The position numbers and the translations under genes are program-made. Shown piece by piece: positions 42,472 to 51,812 of a stretch of DNA of 64,000 nucleotides. Source of the DNA: an uncultured Oscillospiraceae bacterium (GTDB lineage: Bacteria; Bacillota; Clostridia; Oscillospirales; Oscillospiraceae); contig CAAEEO010000020.1 in the NCBI GenBank assembly GCA_900754965.1, positions 1 through 64,000 on the forward strand. Reading direction: 5' to 3'. Every line of letters starts with the position of its first letter. Position 1 is the stretch's first letter. The notes beneath the pieces are model-generated. The model had not been told where the DNA came from. It made no database searches and worked only from the letters and a program-made list of their open reading frames with translations.

Positions 42472-42510
42472 ATTCCACTCCCTGATCTATCCCTTGGATT
42501 TCCTGTTACG

Positions 42511-42539
42511 GTACGGAGGCAGCAGGTCTGCCTCCGTAC
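42511..42539. other. 12-bp perfect hairpin between ftsL and spoVD
   Basis: GTACGGAGGCAG and CTGCCTCCGTAC pair around CAGGT in the 82-bp gap. No T-run follows on the minus strand, so it may be a processing or pausing signal rather than a terminator. Confidence 0.5.
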
Positions 42540-42553
42540 AAATGTAGCAATTT

Positions 42554-43078
42554 TTACTGCAAATATTCCCCAATGGTAGAAAATACTTTGCTTACGCCAG
42601 TGGGTTCTGTTTCCGGCTTGATGATTTCTGCCTTGTCAGCCGTACCGGAATTGATATAAAACATCTGGTCATTATAGGGCTGCTGCATCCCCAATTCCCG
42701 GATGGCATAATCCTCGATCTCAGCCAGGTTGAATGCATATTCATACTCAATCAGCAGTTTTTCATGGGTGGTTTCCAACTGTTCCAGCTGGCCTTGCAGC
42801 TGAACGACTTCCAGTGCCGTACGGCTCAGCTGCGCCCGGGCAAACAGGGAAAAGACCACCAACACCGCTGCCAGCGCCAGTCCCAGGATCGCTGTAGGGG
42901 ACACTGCCTGTTCCGTGACCACACGGGTATCACTGACCACCTCATCCCGCACACGGCGGGCCTCCGGAATCTCTACCTGACGGCCTGTCCCATAATCCGG
43001 AACTTCTGCAACCTTGCTGTAATCATACGCAACGCTGCCGGACACATATCTGTCGTGATAAGTGCTGTATTCAGCCAT
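42554..43078 (-). CDS. ftsL: FtsL-like cell division protein
   Basis: The 174-residue protein has a long charged cytoplasmic tail (about 70 residues), one membrane segment (ILGLALAAVLVVFSLFARA) and a leucine-zipper-like coiled coil (TALEVVQLQGQLEQLETTHEKLL) ending with AIRELGMQQP. Position between rsmH and the PBP gene identifies it as FtsL. The ATG at 43078 follows AGAGG. Sequence similarity in this family is low; the call rests on topology and context. Confidence 0.75.
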   Translation of the reverse strand: MAEYSTYHDRYVSGSVAYDYSKVAEVPDYGTGRQVEIPEARRVRDEVVSDTRVVTEQAVSPTAILGLALAAVLVVFSLFARAQLSRTALEVVQLQGQLEQLETTHEKLLIEYEYAFNLAEIEDYAIRELGMQQPYNDQMFYINSGTADKAEIIKPETEPTGVSKVFSTIGEYLQ

Positions 43079-43088
43079 AACTGTGCCT

Positions 43089-44021
43089 CTATACTCTTTC
43101 TGCAATGCGCAGTTTCGCGCTCCTTGCTCTCGGATTTTCCGACAATTCTTCTTCCCCTGCCGTGATGGGTTTCCGGGTCACACTTTTCAGCGTCTGGTGA
43201 AATCCGCAGGTGCACACCGGTGCCTCCCGGGGGCAGGTGCAGCCGTTTTCCCGGACGGCAATGCCGTTTTTCACAATACGATCTTCCAACGAATGGAAAC
43301 TGATCACACACAACCGGCCACCGGGATTCAGCTTGTCCGGCGCAGTGCGGATCATATCCTCCACGGCGCCCAGCTCGTCATTGACCGCAATGCGGATGGC
43401 CTGAAAACTCCGCTTAGCGGGGTGCTGTTTTTCCCGCAGAGCCGCCGCCGGCATAGCCCGGCGAATCACTTCCACCAGTTCTCCGGTGGTCTGGATAGGC
43501 CGCTCTTCCCGGGTGCGGACAATCTGTCCTGCAATCCGGGCCGCGCAGCGTTCCTCTCCATAATCCCGCAGGATTCGTTTCAGCTCGCTTTCCGACCAAC
43601 CGTTGACCACATCATAAGCCGTCAGCGGCGCCGAAGCATCCATGCGCATATCCAGCGGAGCGTCATTCATATAGGAAAAGCCTCTGGCCGCATCATCCAG
43701 TTGGGGCGAAGAGACCCCCAGGTCGAACAGCATCCCGTCCGCACCGGAGATCCCCAGTTGCTCAAGAATCCGCGCCACATTGCGGAAGTTGTCCTTTACC
43801 AGACAGACCCGTTCCCCATAGGGAGCCAGCCGTCTGCCTGCCTCATCGATGGCCTGCTGATCCTGATCAATGGCGATCAGCCGTCCAGTAGTCAGCCGTT
43901 TCAGAATTTCTTCCGAATGACCGCCCCGGCCCAAAGTTCCATCTACATATATTCCGTCCGGGCGAATTTTCAGCCCCTCGATACATTCCCATAGCAATAC
44001 GGGACGATGCAAAAATTCCAT
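43089..44021 (-). CDS. rsmH: 16S rRNA (cytosine(1402)-N(4))-methyltransferase
   Basis: The 310-residue SAM-dependent enzyme starts HRPVLLWECIEGL and shows YVDGTLGRGGHSEEIL, LFDLGVSSPQLD and ERGFSY-like ARGFSYMNDAPLDMRM. It methylates C1402 at the ribosomal P site. It overlaps mraZ by one base and is followed by ftsL after 10 bp. Confidence 0.96.
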   Translation of the reverse strand: MEFLHRPVLLWECIEGLKIRPDGIYVDGTLGRGGHSEEILKRLTTGRLIAIDQDQQAIDEAGRRLAPYGERVCLVKDNFRNVARILEQLGISGADGMLFDLGVSSPQLDDAARGFSYMNDAPLDMRMDASAPLTAYDVVNGWSESELKRILRDYGEERCAARIAGQIVRTREERPIQTTGELVEVIRRAMPAAALREKQHPAKRSFQAIRIAVNDELGAVEDMIRTAPDKLNPGGRLCVISFHSLEDRIVKNGIAVRENGCTCPREAPVCTCGFHQTLKSVTRKPITAGEEELSENPRARSAKLRIAERV

Positions 44022-44437
44022 CAGAAATCAAACTCCTCCATCACGGAAAGAATATTTTCCGGCGTGGTTTCCACTGCAAAGATCTCGTTCCAGGCATCTG
44101 TATCCCAGAACTCCGCATGGTTATTGTTGCCCACTACAGTGACCGCCTTCGTCAGTCCCGCAAACTCCCGCAGGTTCTGGGGAATCAGGACCCGCCCCTG
44201 GGCATCCAGCTCGCAGCGCGTGGCATGGGCAAACAGCGGACGCATTTTCCGCTGCTTGACAAAGGGCATCGCGTTCACCTTATCGCAAAGTTCCTGCCAA
44301 TGCTCATTGCTGTACGCACTCAGGCATCGGTCCGGCGAGATGGTCACATAAAAGACCTCTCCCAGTTCTTCCCGCATCCGGGCGGGGATGAACAGACGGC
44401 CTTTTGCGTCCAGTGAGTGTTGATATTCACCTGTCAC
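44021..44437 (-). CDS. mraZ: Transcriptional regulator MraZ
   Basis: The 138-residue protein has two SpoVT/AbrB-like MraZ repeats: YQHSLDAKGRLFIPARMREE and RCELDAQGRVLIPQNLREF. MraZ binds repeats upstream of its own gene and controls the dcw cluster. The start is GTG at 44437 after GGGAGG, giving the usual family length; longer reading frames upstream include promoter DNA. Confidence 0.93.
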   Translation of the reverse strand: MTGEYQHSLDAKGRLFIPARMREELGEVFYVTISPDRCLSAYSNEHWQELCDKVNAMPFVKQRKMRPLFAHATRCELDAQGRVLIPQNLREFAGLTKAVTVVGNNNHAEFWDTDAWNEIFAVETTPENILSVMEEFDF

Positions 44438-44525
44438 AGCCGTCCACCTCCCTGTTTTTCCCGACCCCATCTGTCTGATTTTCTGACTTTCTGTCCGATT
44501 GACACACAATCGTGGGAAAATGGTG

Positions 44526-44548
44526 CCAAACTCCACCACTTTACCCCA
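44526..44548 (-). promoter_or_regulatory. MraZ-binding repeats
   Basis: Three TGG triplets (TGGGG, TGGTG, TGGCA) recur every 10 bp on the minus strand, just downstream of the -10. This is the known layout of MraZ boxes. Confidence 0.6.
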
Positions 44549-44561
44549 CTTTCCTGCCATA

Positions 44562-44590
44562 ATTATATAAGCCAGGCAAAAAAATTGCAA
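44562..44590 (-). promoter_or_regulatory. Sigma-A promoter of the dcw cluster
   Basis: TTGCAA and TATAAT are 17 bp apart on the minus strand, 125 bp before mraZ. The MraZ boxes follow. The 306-bp gap 44438-44743 otherwise holds only the terminator at 44646-44682. Confidence 0.65.
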
Positions 44591-44645
44591 GTGCTTTTTC
44601 CCTGGAAGAAATTTCCAACAGACTGTGCACATTGTTTAGCGATAC

Positions 44646-44682
44646 AAAATAAAGCACCCGCTGAGCATTCAGCAGGTGCTTT
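44646..44682 (-). terminator. Terminator after the uvrC-coaD operon
   Basis: AAAGCACC-TGCTGA and TCAGC-GGTGCTTT pair with one mismatch around 4 nt, followed by ATTTTG on the minus strand. Confidence 0.7.
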
Positions 44683-44743
44683 TCTACAATATATTGTGTT
44701 TTGTCTATTTCCTATCCTTCGAAATTTCCCTCTAGCCTCCGAC

Positions 44744-45307
44744 TCATTCGTCATCGAACTCATCAGCAGAGAGAACATCGTAGTTCTGAGGTGTACGCGC
44801 ACTGGGCTGTGCAGCCTGTGCAGAGGACTGGGAAGAAGAGCCGGAAACCGCCCCCGCAGCGGAGCGGAAACTGGTACGGGATCTGCGGACCTCTTCCAGC
44901 GCACTCATGATGGCCTCTTCCGTGCGGCGCATGGCATCGTCCACATATTCATTGGCCACCCGGCGCAGCTCGGCACATTTCTGCTCTGTGTTAGAGGTGA
45001 TCTCGGCGCTGCGGAGTTTGGCAATCTTCACCACTTCTTCCTCTTCCACCAGCATCCGTGCCTTATCCTCTGCGGTTTTGCGGATCTGGTCCGCCTCCCG
45101 CTTGGCGTTGGCGATAAACTCCTCTTTTGCAGCCAGCAGTCGTTTTGCCTCTGCAATCTGCACAGGCAGACTGTCCCGCAGCTCTTCCAGCATGCTCAGC
45201 ATACCGTCCCGCTCAATGATGACTTTGTCGGCCGCCAGAGGCATCCGTCTTGCCTCCGACACCATGGAGTACAGCATTTCAATGGTTTCCATTGCTTCGT
45301 TTTCCAT
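44744..45307 (-). CDS. Coiled-coil protein of unknown function next to coaD
   Basis: The 187-residue soluble protein is a long helix: MLSMLEELRDSLPVQIAEAKRLLAAKEEFIANAKREADQI and onward, with the heptad pattern and KREADQIRK-like stretch seen in DivIVA and ATP-synthase b subunits. The C-terminal 45 residues are Ser/Ala/Gln-rich and end acidic (DEFDDE). Many Clostridia have such a gene beside coaD. Its start overlaps the coaD stop by one base. A role in envelope or division organisation is only a guess. Confidence 0.6.
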   Translation of the reverse strand: MENEAMETIEMLYSMVSEARRMPLAADKVIIERDGMLSMLEELRDSLPVQIAEAKRLLAAKEEFIANAKREADQIRKTAEDKARMLVEEEEVVKIAKLRSAEITSNTEQKCAELRRVANEYVDDAMRRTEEAIMSALEEVRRSRTSFRSAAGAVSGSSSQSSAQAAQPSARTPQNYDVLSADEFDDE

Positions 45308-45798
45308 CAGTATTTCCCCTTTCCTGCAATCTTCCGGACATCGTCCAGAATTTCAATGGGTACAAACTCTTCCAGACTGCCCCCGTGCCGTGCCACTTCT
45401 TTGACTGCGGAGGAGCTAAGGAAGGTATATTTCTCACTGGCTGTCAGGAACATGGTTTCCAGTTCCGGATTGATCTTCTTATTGATCAGCGCCATGGTGA
45501 ATTCGTTTTCAAAATCGGTCACCGCCCGCAGACCTTTGACGATCACAGGGTGGTCGTATCGTTTGCTGTAATCCGCCAGCAGGCCATTATAATAGTCCAC
45601 TTCCACATTGGGGAACCGGGCCGTGACCCGTCTGGCCATATCCAGTCTCTGCTCCGGAGTAAACATAGCCGTATCTTTTTCTCCGTTGACCATGATACAC
45701 ACGATCACCCGATCAAAAATTTTTGCCGTTCTCCGAATAATATTCAAATGCCCCAGTGTCAAGGGGTCAAAGCTGCCGGGGTAGATTGCAATTCTCAT
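45307..45798 (-). CDS. coaD: Phosphopantetheine adenylyltransferase
   Basis: The 163-residue enzyme makes dephospho-CoA from phosphopantetheine and ATP. MRIAIYPGSFDPLTLGHLNI contains the T/H-x-G-H motif, and TEKYTFLSSSAVKE (here SEKYTFLSSS) is the second active-site block. It overlaps rsmD by 4 bp. Confidence 0.96.
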   Translation of the reverse strand: MRIAIYPGSFDPLTLGHLNIIRRTAKIFDRVIVCIMVNGEKDTAMFTPEQRLDMARRVTARFPNVEVDYYNGLLADYSKRYDHPVIVKGLRAVTDFENEFTMALINKKINPELETMFLTASEKYTFLSSSAVKEVARHGGSLEEFVPIEILDDVRKIAGKGKY

Positions 45799-46340
45799 TT
45801 TTCTGATGTCCTTTTCCCACAGACTGTAATTTTGATTTTGCCGTAGTTTCGCTCTTTTTCAATAAAATAAGGCTCCGGAAGGGCCGGAATGACCTTATCC
45901 TGACTACTTTCACAGATGATTATACCACCATCATTGAGAATGTCAAATTTCACGATTTTATCCAGAGCGCTGTCGATCAGGCCGGTATCATAAGGGGGGT
46001 CCAGGAAAATCAGGTCGTACTTCCCGTCCCGGCCAAGAAATCCCACAGATTCGGTCTGCACCACTTCCCCAGTCATTTTGCAGCGGCTCAGATTCTCGCG
46101 GATCAGCGCCACAGCCTCCCGGCTCTCATCCACAAAGGTGACAGAGGCCGCGCCGCGGCTGAGGCATTCAATGCCCAGCTGACCAGTGCCTGCGAACAGA
46201 TCCAACACCCGGCGTCCTTCAATATCAAACTGAATGATGCTGAACACTGCCTCTTTCACACTGTCGGTGGTAGGGCGGATCTCCATTCCGATGGGTTCTT
46301 TCAATTTCCGGCCTCGGGCCGTTCCAGTGATTACTCGCAT
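45795..46340 (-). CDS. rsmD: 16S rRNA (guanine(966)-N(2))-methyltransferase
   Basis: The 181-residue enzyme has the SAM loop VLDLFAGTGQLGIECLSRGA and the catalytic LDPPYD. RVITGTARGRKL at the N-terminus is the family opening. It overlaps uvrC by 10 bp and precedes coaD, a very common pairing. Confidence 0.94.
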   Translation of the reverse strand: MRVITGTARGRKLKEPIGMEIRPTTDSVKEAVFSIIQFDIEGRRVLDLFAGTGQLGIECLSRGAASVTFVDESREAVALIRENLSRCKMTGEVVQTESVGFLGRDGKYDLIFLDPPYDTGLIDSALDKIVKFDILNDGGIIICESSQDKVIPALPEPYFIEKERNYGKIKITVCGKRTSEK

Positions 46341-48166
46341 GGCGGTGTTTCCTCCTGTGGATGGTAATATTCATAGACAGCCCGGGCGATATTTTTCGCC
46401 ACGACCTGACGCAATTCGTCAAAGCTCGCTGTTTTGATTGTATCCAAATTTTTGAATGTGTCAAGGAGTTTATTCCGGCTTTTCTCTCCGACCCCCGGAA
46501 TTTTATCCAATTCCGATGTCAAACTCTCTTTCCGGAGAGAGCGTTGATAAGTAATGGCAAACCGGTGGGTCTCCTCCTGTATGGTACCGATCAGCGCAAA
46601 TACTGCCGGGTTTCCGGAGATGCCCCGTTCCTGCCCGTCGGCGGACACCAGTTCCCGGGTCCGGTGCCGGTCGTCTTTCACCATACCAAAGGTGGGAACC
46701 ATAATCCCGACCCGCTCCTGAGCCGCTTTTGCCGCCCGGACATGGGTCTGGCCGCCGTCGATCAGCAGCAGATCAGGCAGTTCGGCAAATTTTTCGTCTC
46801 CCTCCCTGGCATGGGTAAAACGGCGGAAAACCGCCTCCTCCATACTGGTGTAGTCGTCCTGGGTCTCTGTACTGCGGATACGGAATTTCCGATAGTCCTT
46901 TTTACTGGGCCGTCCCTCCCGGAACACCGTCATTGCCGCTACTATACCCGTATCCCCCAGGTTTGAAACATCGAACGCCTCGATCCGGCGGGGGAGCCGT
47001 TCCAACTGCAGCGCTTTCTGGAGCCACTCCAGCGTTTTGGAAGTGCGCTGCTGCACGCTGGTGGCCCGGAGGATCTCTTCCTTGGCATTCAACTGCGCCC
47101 GTTCCACCTGCCGCACCCGGTCGCCCCGCTGAGGATGTTCCACACTGACCTTTCGTCCCGCCTGTTCAGACAGCGCGCCTGCCAGGTCCTCTGCCTCTTC
47201 CAATGCGACCGGCACAAGCACTGATTTCGGATATGTCCCCCTGCGGACATAATACTGCATCAGCAGTCCCGGCAGCACTTCTTCATCGCTGCCGATCGGC
47301 TCCTCCATCAGTTCGTAATCTTTTCCGGCCAGATCCCCATCCACGAAGTGGAGTACCGTGAAACATGTTTTTGCTCCGCGGACAAATCCGACCGCATCTG
47401 TATCCGCAAAAGCGGTGGCAATCACCCGTTGCCGATTGGAAAGGCTCTCAATGGCGCGCAGCCGATCCCGGAATTCCGCAGCGCGCTCAAACTGCAGATT
47501 TTCCGCCGCCTGTTCCATTTCCCTCCGCAGTCGGTCCGTCAGTTCCCGGGTCTTGCCGGACAGGATCAGTCTTGCCTGCTCGATCCGTTCCATATATTCC
47601 CGCCGGGACCGCTCCCCGGTACACCACCCGGCACAGGTATTCAGATGAAAGTTCAGACACGGCCGCCCTTTCCCCATATCCTGAGGAAATTTCATGGAAC
47701 AAGTGGGCAATCCCAGGGTCTTGCTGATGGTTTCAATGATCTCCCGGCTCACATTCCGGCCGCCGAAAGGGCCGAAATATTCTGCCCCATCTTCCGCAGT
47801 TCGCCCGACAATGGAAAATCGCGGATACGGCTCACCGCTCAGTCGGATAAAAGGGTATCCTTTATCATCCTTGAGCAGGATATTATACTTGGGTTTGTGG
47901 CGCTTGATGAGAGAGTTTTCCAGCATCAGCGCTTCCAGTTCCGAATTGACGACGATTACATCAAAGTCCGCCACATTGGACACCATCGCCGCCACCTTCG
48001 GCAAATGCTCGCCGTGGAAATAGCTGGTGACCCGATTTTTCAGTTTTTTTGCCTTGCCGACATAGATTACTTCTCCGCCCTTGTTTTTCATGATGTACAC
48101 ACCGGGCAGCAGCGGCAGTTTATTGGCTTTTTCCCGGAGCGTGTCCAGGATTGTTGTTTCCTGCAA
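46331..48166 (-). CDS. uvrC: UvrABC system protein C
   Basis: The 611-residue nuclease makes both incisions in nucleotide excision repair. It has a GIY-YIG domain (LPGVYIMKNKGGEVIYVGKA), a UVR motif (ENLQFERAAEFRDRLRAIE), an RNase-H-like endonuclease domain (IEAFDVSNL, LLIDGGQTHV) and a helix-hairpin-helix tail (IPGVGEKSRNKLL). The start is TTG at 48166, six bases after GGAGGGG; upstream in-frame codons lie in the ptsH terminator. Confidence 0.94.
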   Translation of the reverse strand: MQETTILDTLREKANKLPLLPGVYIMKNKGGEVIYVGKAKKLKNRVTSYFHGEHLPKVAAMVSNVADFDVIVVNSELEALMLENSLIKRHKPKYNILLKDDKGYPFIRLSGEPYPRFSIVGRTAEDGAEYFGPFGGRNVSREIIETISKTLGLPTCSMKFPQDMGKGRPCLNFHLNTCAGWCTGERSRREYMERIEQARLILSGKTRELTDRLRREMEQAAENLQFERAAEFRDRLRAIESLSNRQRVIATAFADTDAVGFVRGAKTCFTVLHFVDGDLAGKDYELMEEPIGSDEEVLPGLLMQYYVRRGTYPKSVLVPVALEEAEDLAGALSEQAGRKVSVEHPQRGDRVRQVERAQLNAKEEILRATSVQQRTSKTLEWLQKALQLERLPRRIEAFDVSNLGDTGIVAAMTVFREGRPSKKDYRKFRIRSTETQDDYTSMEEAVFRRFTHAREGDEKFAELPDLLLIDGGQTHVRAAKAAQERVGIMVPTFGMVKDDRHRTRELVSADGQERGISGNPAVFALIGTIQEETHRFAITYQRSLRKESLTSELDKIPGVGEKSRNKLLDTFKNLDTIKTASFDELRQVVAKNIARAVYEYYHPQEETPPCE

Positions 48167-48180
48167 GGAGATCCCCTCCA

Positions 48181-48214
48181 AAAGAAAACATGGGCGTGTT
48201 AAAACACGCCCATG
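48181..48214 (-). terminator. Terminator after ptsH
   Basis: CATGGGCGTGTT and AACACGCCCATG form a perfect 12-bp inverted repeat, followed on the minus strand by TTTTCTTTT. It separates ptsH from uvrC. Confidence 0.8.
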
Positions 48215-48232
48215 CACAAATTCATGTATTGA

Positions 48233-48496
48233 TTACTCGGAAAACTCGTTTTCCACCAGCTGTGCCAGCGTCGCAATGGCGGCGGACTCATCCACACCGT
48301 CTGCGATGATCGTCATCGGAGTTCCCTTCACAATGCCCAGGGACAGAACGCCCAACAGGCTCTTAGCATTGACCCTCCGGTCTTCTTTCTCCACCCAAAT
48401 GCTGCTCTTGAACTCATTTGCTTTCTGAATAAAGAAGGTCGCGGGACGCGCGTGCAGACCTACCTGATTGTTGATAACTACTTCTTTCGAGACCAT
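48233..48496 (-). CDS. ptsH: Phosphocarrier protein HPr
   Basis: The 87-residue protein has the phosphorylatable H15 in GLHARPAT and S46 in NAKSLLGVLSLGI, the HPr-kinase site. It carries phosphate from enzyme I to PTS EIIA proteins and, when Ser-phosphorylated, acts in catabolite control. The ATG at 48496 is chosen over an in-frame GTG three codons upstream that lies in the binding site region. No ptsI follows, so it is a stand-alone gene. Confidence 0.92.
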   Translation of the reverse strand: MVSKEVVINNQVGLHARPATFFIQKANEFKSSIWVEKEDRRVNAKSLLGVLSLGIVKGTPMTIIADGVDESAAIATLAQLVENEFSE

Positions 48497-48569
48497 ACTC
48501 GCCACTCCTTAAAACACAATAAAATCGCTTTCATAACTGTTTGCGATCGAAGGTCAATTTGACATAAAT

Positions 48570-48598
48570 AAAATACCAAATTTAATTAAAATCGTCAA
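48570..48598 (-). promoter_or_regulatory. Sigma-A promoter of ptsH
   Basis: TTGACG and TATTTT are 17 bp apart on the minus strand in a very AT-rich gap. Confidence 0.6.
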
Positions 48599-48655
48599 CT
48601 GAAAACCGTTCTTTTTGTCGCTTTGAACATATATCACAGTCCAAAATTCTCGGTT

Positions 48656-51040
48656 TTATTTCAGTTCTACCACAGTTACGCCCGTTTCTCCCTCGCCGAA
48701 TCTGCCCAGTCGGAAGGATTTCACCCGCTTGTGCCGGCGCAGAGTATCGTGTACAGTCTGACGCAGAGCGCCGGTCCCCTTTCCGTGGATGATCCGAACG
48801 CTCTCCATATGGTTCATGGACGCATCATCAATGTAGCGTTCCACCACGGGAACGGCCTCGATTGTCTCCATCCCGCGGATATCGATTTCAGACGGGACCG
48901 CTGCACTGCGCAGCTGCACATGGCTGCCGCTGCGCGGCTTGGCCGCCTGTTTTTTCGGCTGTTCCGGCAGCAGATATACTTCATTTTCCCGGGCAGTCAC
49001 CCGCATGATCCCTGCTTTCAGATACAATGTCCGGTCTGCGGAGATTTCTGTCACCTCTGCCTGAATTCCCATAGACAGAATCTCCACCACATCCCCTTCC
49101 CGAATGGGACGGGCAGATTTTTTCTGCTCCTTCGCCTGCTGTTTCTGCTGGGCGTGCTTTTCCTGGGCCTCATTCAGGCGGCGGCGCAGCGCTGCGCGAT
49201 CCTCATTGGTTTTCCGATGGTCACTTTCTTCCTGAATCTCTGCTTTCATCCGGTCCAGTTCCTGGAAGGTGCGTTCTGCCTCTGCCCGGGCATCCGCGAG
49301 GATCTTCTCCGCCTCTCGCCGGGCTTTTTCGTTGGACATTTCCAGGCGCACATCCAGCTCCGCTTTCATTCGTGCCGCCTGCTTGCTGTCCTCCTGTGCT
49401 TTCCGGAGCAGCCGATCCGTTTCCTCTTTTTCCCGTTCCATCGATTGACGCAGAGCATCCAGTTTGGAGATGGTGTCCTCAAAGCTGGCACTCTCCGTGC
49501 CCACACGGCTGCGGGCATCTTCAATAATCTCCTCCGGCAGCCCCAATCGTCTGGAAATTGCAAACGCGTTGGATTTTCCGGGAATTCCCACCAGAAGATG
49601 ATACGTAGGACGCAAAGTCTCCACATCAAACTCACAGGAGGCGTTGACCACACCGGGAGAGGTGGTGGCATAGACTTTCAGCTCGGCATAATGGGTGGTA
49701 GCCGTGACGAATGCCCCCCGTTTCCGCACTTCTTCAATAATGGCAATGGCCAGTGCGGCGCCCTCAGTGGGGTCTGTCCCGGCTCCCAGCTCGTCAAAAA
49801 GCACCAGAGATTTGTCCCCACAGGCGTCCAAAATGCGCACAATATTGGTCATATGGGAAGAAAAGGTGGACAGGGACTGCTCAATGCTCTGTTCATCACC
49901 AATATCTGCCAGAATGGCTGAAAAGACCGGCACGCAGCTGCCGTCCCCGGCAGGGATATGCAGTCCGCACTGAGCCATGGCGTTGAGCAGGCCCACAGTT
50001 TTCAGCGTCACCGTTTTACCGCCGGTGTTGGGGCCGGTGACCACCATGGTATCGAACTCTTCCCCCAGTTCCACCGTGATGGGCACCGCCGTTTCTTTTG
50101 GCAGCAGCGGATGCCGGGCGTTCAGCAGCCGCATGGTCCGTTCCGACAGTTCCGGCTCCATACCGCCCATCTGGTAACTCAATTTTGCTTTGGCAAAGAT
50201 CAGATCCAACTGGGTCAGCACCACATAGTCCAAATCAATGGCCTCCCGATGGGACGCACAATCGGCAGACAATTCCATCAGAATCCGTTCGATCTCAGCT
50301 TTCTCCTTGGCACGCAGTTCCCGCAGCTCGTTATTGGCTTTCACAGAGGCCATAGGTTCCACAAACAGCGTGGCCCCGGAGGCGGAAACATCGTGTACCA
50401 GTCCCGGAACCTCGCCCCGGTGCTCGGCTTTCACCGGCACCACATACCGCTCAGAACGGGTGGTGATGATCGGCTCCTGCAGCGCCTTTGCATAGGACGG
50501 AGAGGAGATAATCTTTTGCAGGCTGTCTCGCGCCCGCGCTGCCGCCGCCCGAATCTGCCGCCGGATGGTAGCCAGTTCCGGACTGGCTGCATCGGCAATC
50601 TCATCTTCGCCCACAATGGAACTTGTGATCTTCTCTTCCAAAAATTTATTGGCCTGAAGAGAGGAAAACAGGTGATCGATCACCGTTTTCTCCCCCAGTG
50701 TCCGGTCATTTTCACCGTATGCCCGAATGGTCCGGGCGCAGGTCAGCACTTTTGCGATAGCGAGCAGTTCCAGGGTATTCAGCGTGCCGCCCAGATCTGC
50801 TCTGGACAGAGAAGAGCGCACATCCTGGATGCCGTAAAAAGACGGGCTGCCCTTGAGCACCATCATCTGCGCCGCAGCTGAAGTTTCTGCCAGAAGCCGA
50901 CGCACCGCCCCACGCTCGCTGGTGGGACGCAGTTGTCTGGCGGCCTGCTTGGCGGTTTCGCTCACCGCCTGGGCCGCCAGCATTTCCAATACCTGGGGAA
51001 GTTCCAGCGTCCCCAGAGATTTTTCCTGTTGTGTTTCCAT
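48656..51040 (-). CDS. mutS2: Endonuclease MutS2
   Basis: The 794-residue protein has MutS core helices, the ATPase domain (Walker A VTGPNTGGKTVTLKT, Walker B LVLFDELGAGTDPTEG), a long coiled coil (about 515-640) and a C-terminal Smr nuclease domain (EIDIRGMETIEAVP, IHGKGTGALRQTVH). MutS2 suppresses recombination and rescues collided ribosomes in Bacillus. It is last in the yqfC-mutS2 run. Confidence 0.95.
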   Translation of the reverse strand: METQQEKSLGTLELPQVLEMLAAQAVSETAKQAARQLRPTSERGAVRRLLAETSAAAQMMVLKGSPSFYGIQDVRSSLSRADLGGTLNTLELLAIAKVLTCARTIRAYGENDRTLGEKTVIDHLFSSLQANKFLEEKITSSIVGEDEIADAASPELATIRRQIRAAAARARDSLQKIISSPSYAKALQEPIITTRSERYVVPVKAEHRGEVPGLVHDVSASGATLFVEPMASVKANNELRELRAKEKAEIERILMELSADCASHREAIDLDYVVLTQLDLIFAKAKLSYQMGGMEPELSERTMRLLNARHPLLPKETAVPITVELGEEFDTMVVTGPNTGGKTVTLKTVGLLNAMAQCGLHIPAGDGSCVPVFSAILADIGDEQSIEQSLSTFSSHMTNIVRILDACGDKSLVLFDELGAGTDPTEGAALAIAIIEEVRKRGAFVTATTHYAELKVYATTSPGVVNASCEFDVETLRPTYHLLVGIPGKSNAFAISRRLGLPEEIIEDARSRVGTESASFEDTISKLDALRQSMEREKEETDRLLRKAQEDSKQAARMKAELDVRLEMSNEKARREAEKILADARAEAERTFQELDRMKAEIQEESDHRKTNEDRAALRRRLNEAQEKHAQQKQQAKEQKKSARPIREGDVVEILSMGIQAEVTEISADRTLYLKAGIMRVTARENEVYLLPEQPKKQAAKPRSGSHVQLRSAAVPSEIDIRGMETIEAVPVVERYIDDASMNHMESVRIIHGKGTGALRQTVHDTLRRHKRVKSFRLGRFGEGETGVTVVELK

Positions 51041-51043
51041 AAA

Positions 51044-51778
51044 TTATCCCTTGATTCGTTTATAATACTCCAATGCCGGAAAATTCCGTTCCAGCTGACT
51101 GAGCAGATACAGCTCACTGGTCACATAGAATTCCCGTGCCGCATCTCCGGTCAGACTGAAGGAAAACAGTTTCCTCGCCGGGGCATGGGCCACATAGCGC
51201 ATGGCTTGCAGGCAATCCGGGGAAAGTTCCGCCCCGCCCCGCCGGTCACACGCACTGCACACCAGTCCGCCCATCCGGGGAGAAAAACTCATAGGTCCTT
51301 CCGTCCGGCCGCACAGCACACAGCCGTCCAGAAACGGCGCATAGCCCGTCAGACAGGCCAAACGCAGCTCAAAGGCCCCTTTCACCTGTTCCCGGGGACA
51401 CAGATCCCGGCTCAAAGCGTACAGGCTGTTCAGACCCAACTGCAGCACACCGGCCGTGGGCACATCTTCCACGGACACAGTCTCCAGTACTTCTGCCAGA
51501 TAAGCCGCCACTGCCATGCTCTCCAGATCCGACCGCAGGCCTTCAAAGCTGTCCAACACCGTGCCCTCCCGCACCGTCCAACGACCCCGGTTGCCAAACA
51601 GCGTCAGCTCCCCGTAAGTCAGCACCTGGGTGGCTGCGCCGAATTTACTGGTCTTTCGCAAGGCCCCCGGCGCTTTCAGCGTCATTTTGCCGTCCGAATC
51701 GGTGAGCACCGTCAAAATACGGTCTGCCTCTTTGTATTTTACTTCCCGCAGCACCAACGCCCTGACGGTTTTGAACAT
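51044..51778 (-). CDS. recO: DNA repair protein RecO
   Basis: The 244-residue protein has an N-terminal OB fold (VRALVLREVKYKEADRILTVLT) and a zinc site with C-x2-C pairs (CVLCG, CSAC). It loads RecA with RecR. The ATG at 51778 follows AGGGG. It lies between yqzL and mutS2, and its stop is 3 bp from the mutS2 start. Confidence 0.9.
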   Translation of the reverse strand: MFKTVRALVLREVKYKEADRILTVLTDSDGKMTLKAPGALRKTSKFGAATQVLTYGELTLFGNRGRWTVREGTVLDSFEGLRSDLESMAVAAYLAEVLETVSVEDVPTAGVLQLGLNSLYALSRDLCPREQVKGAFELRLACLTGYAPFLDGCVLCGRTEGPMSFSPRMGGLVCSACDRRGGAELSPDCLQAMRYVAHAPARKLFSFSLTGDAAREFYVTSELYLLSQLERNFPALEYYKRIKG

Positions 51779-51812
51779 CGTATGTACCCCTTCGGCCCGG
51801 GAGCGGAACCGT

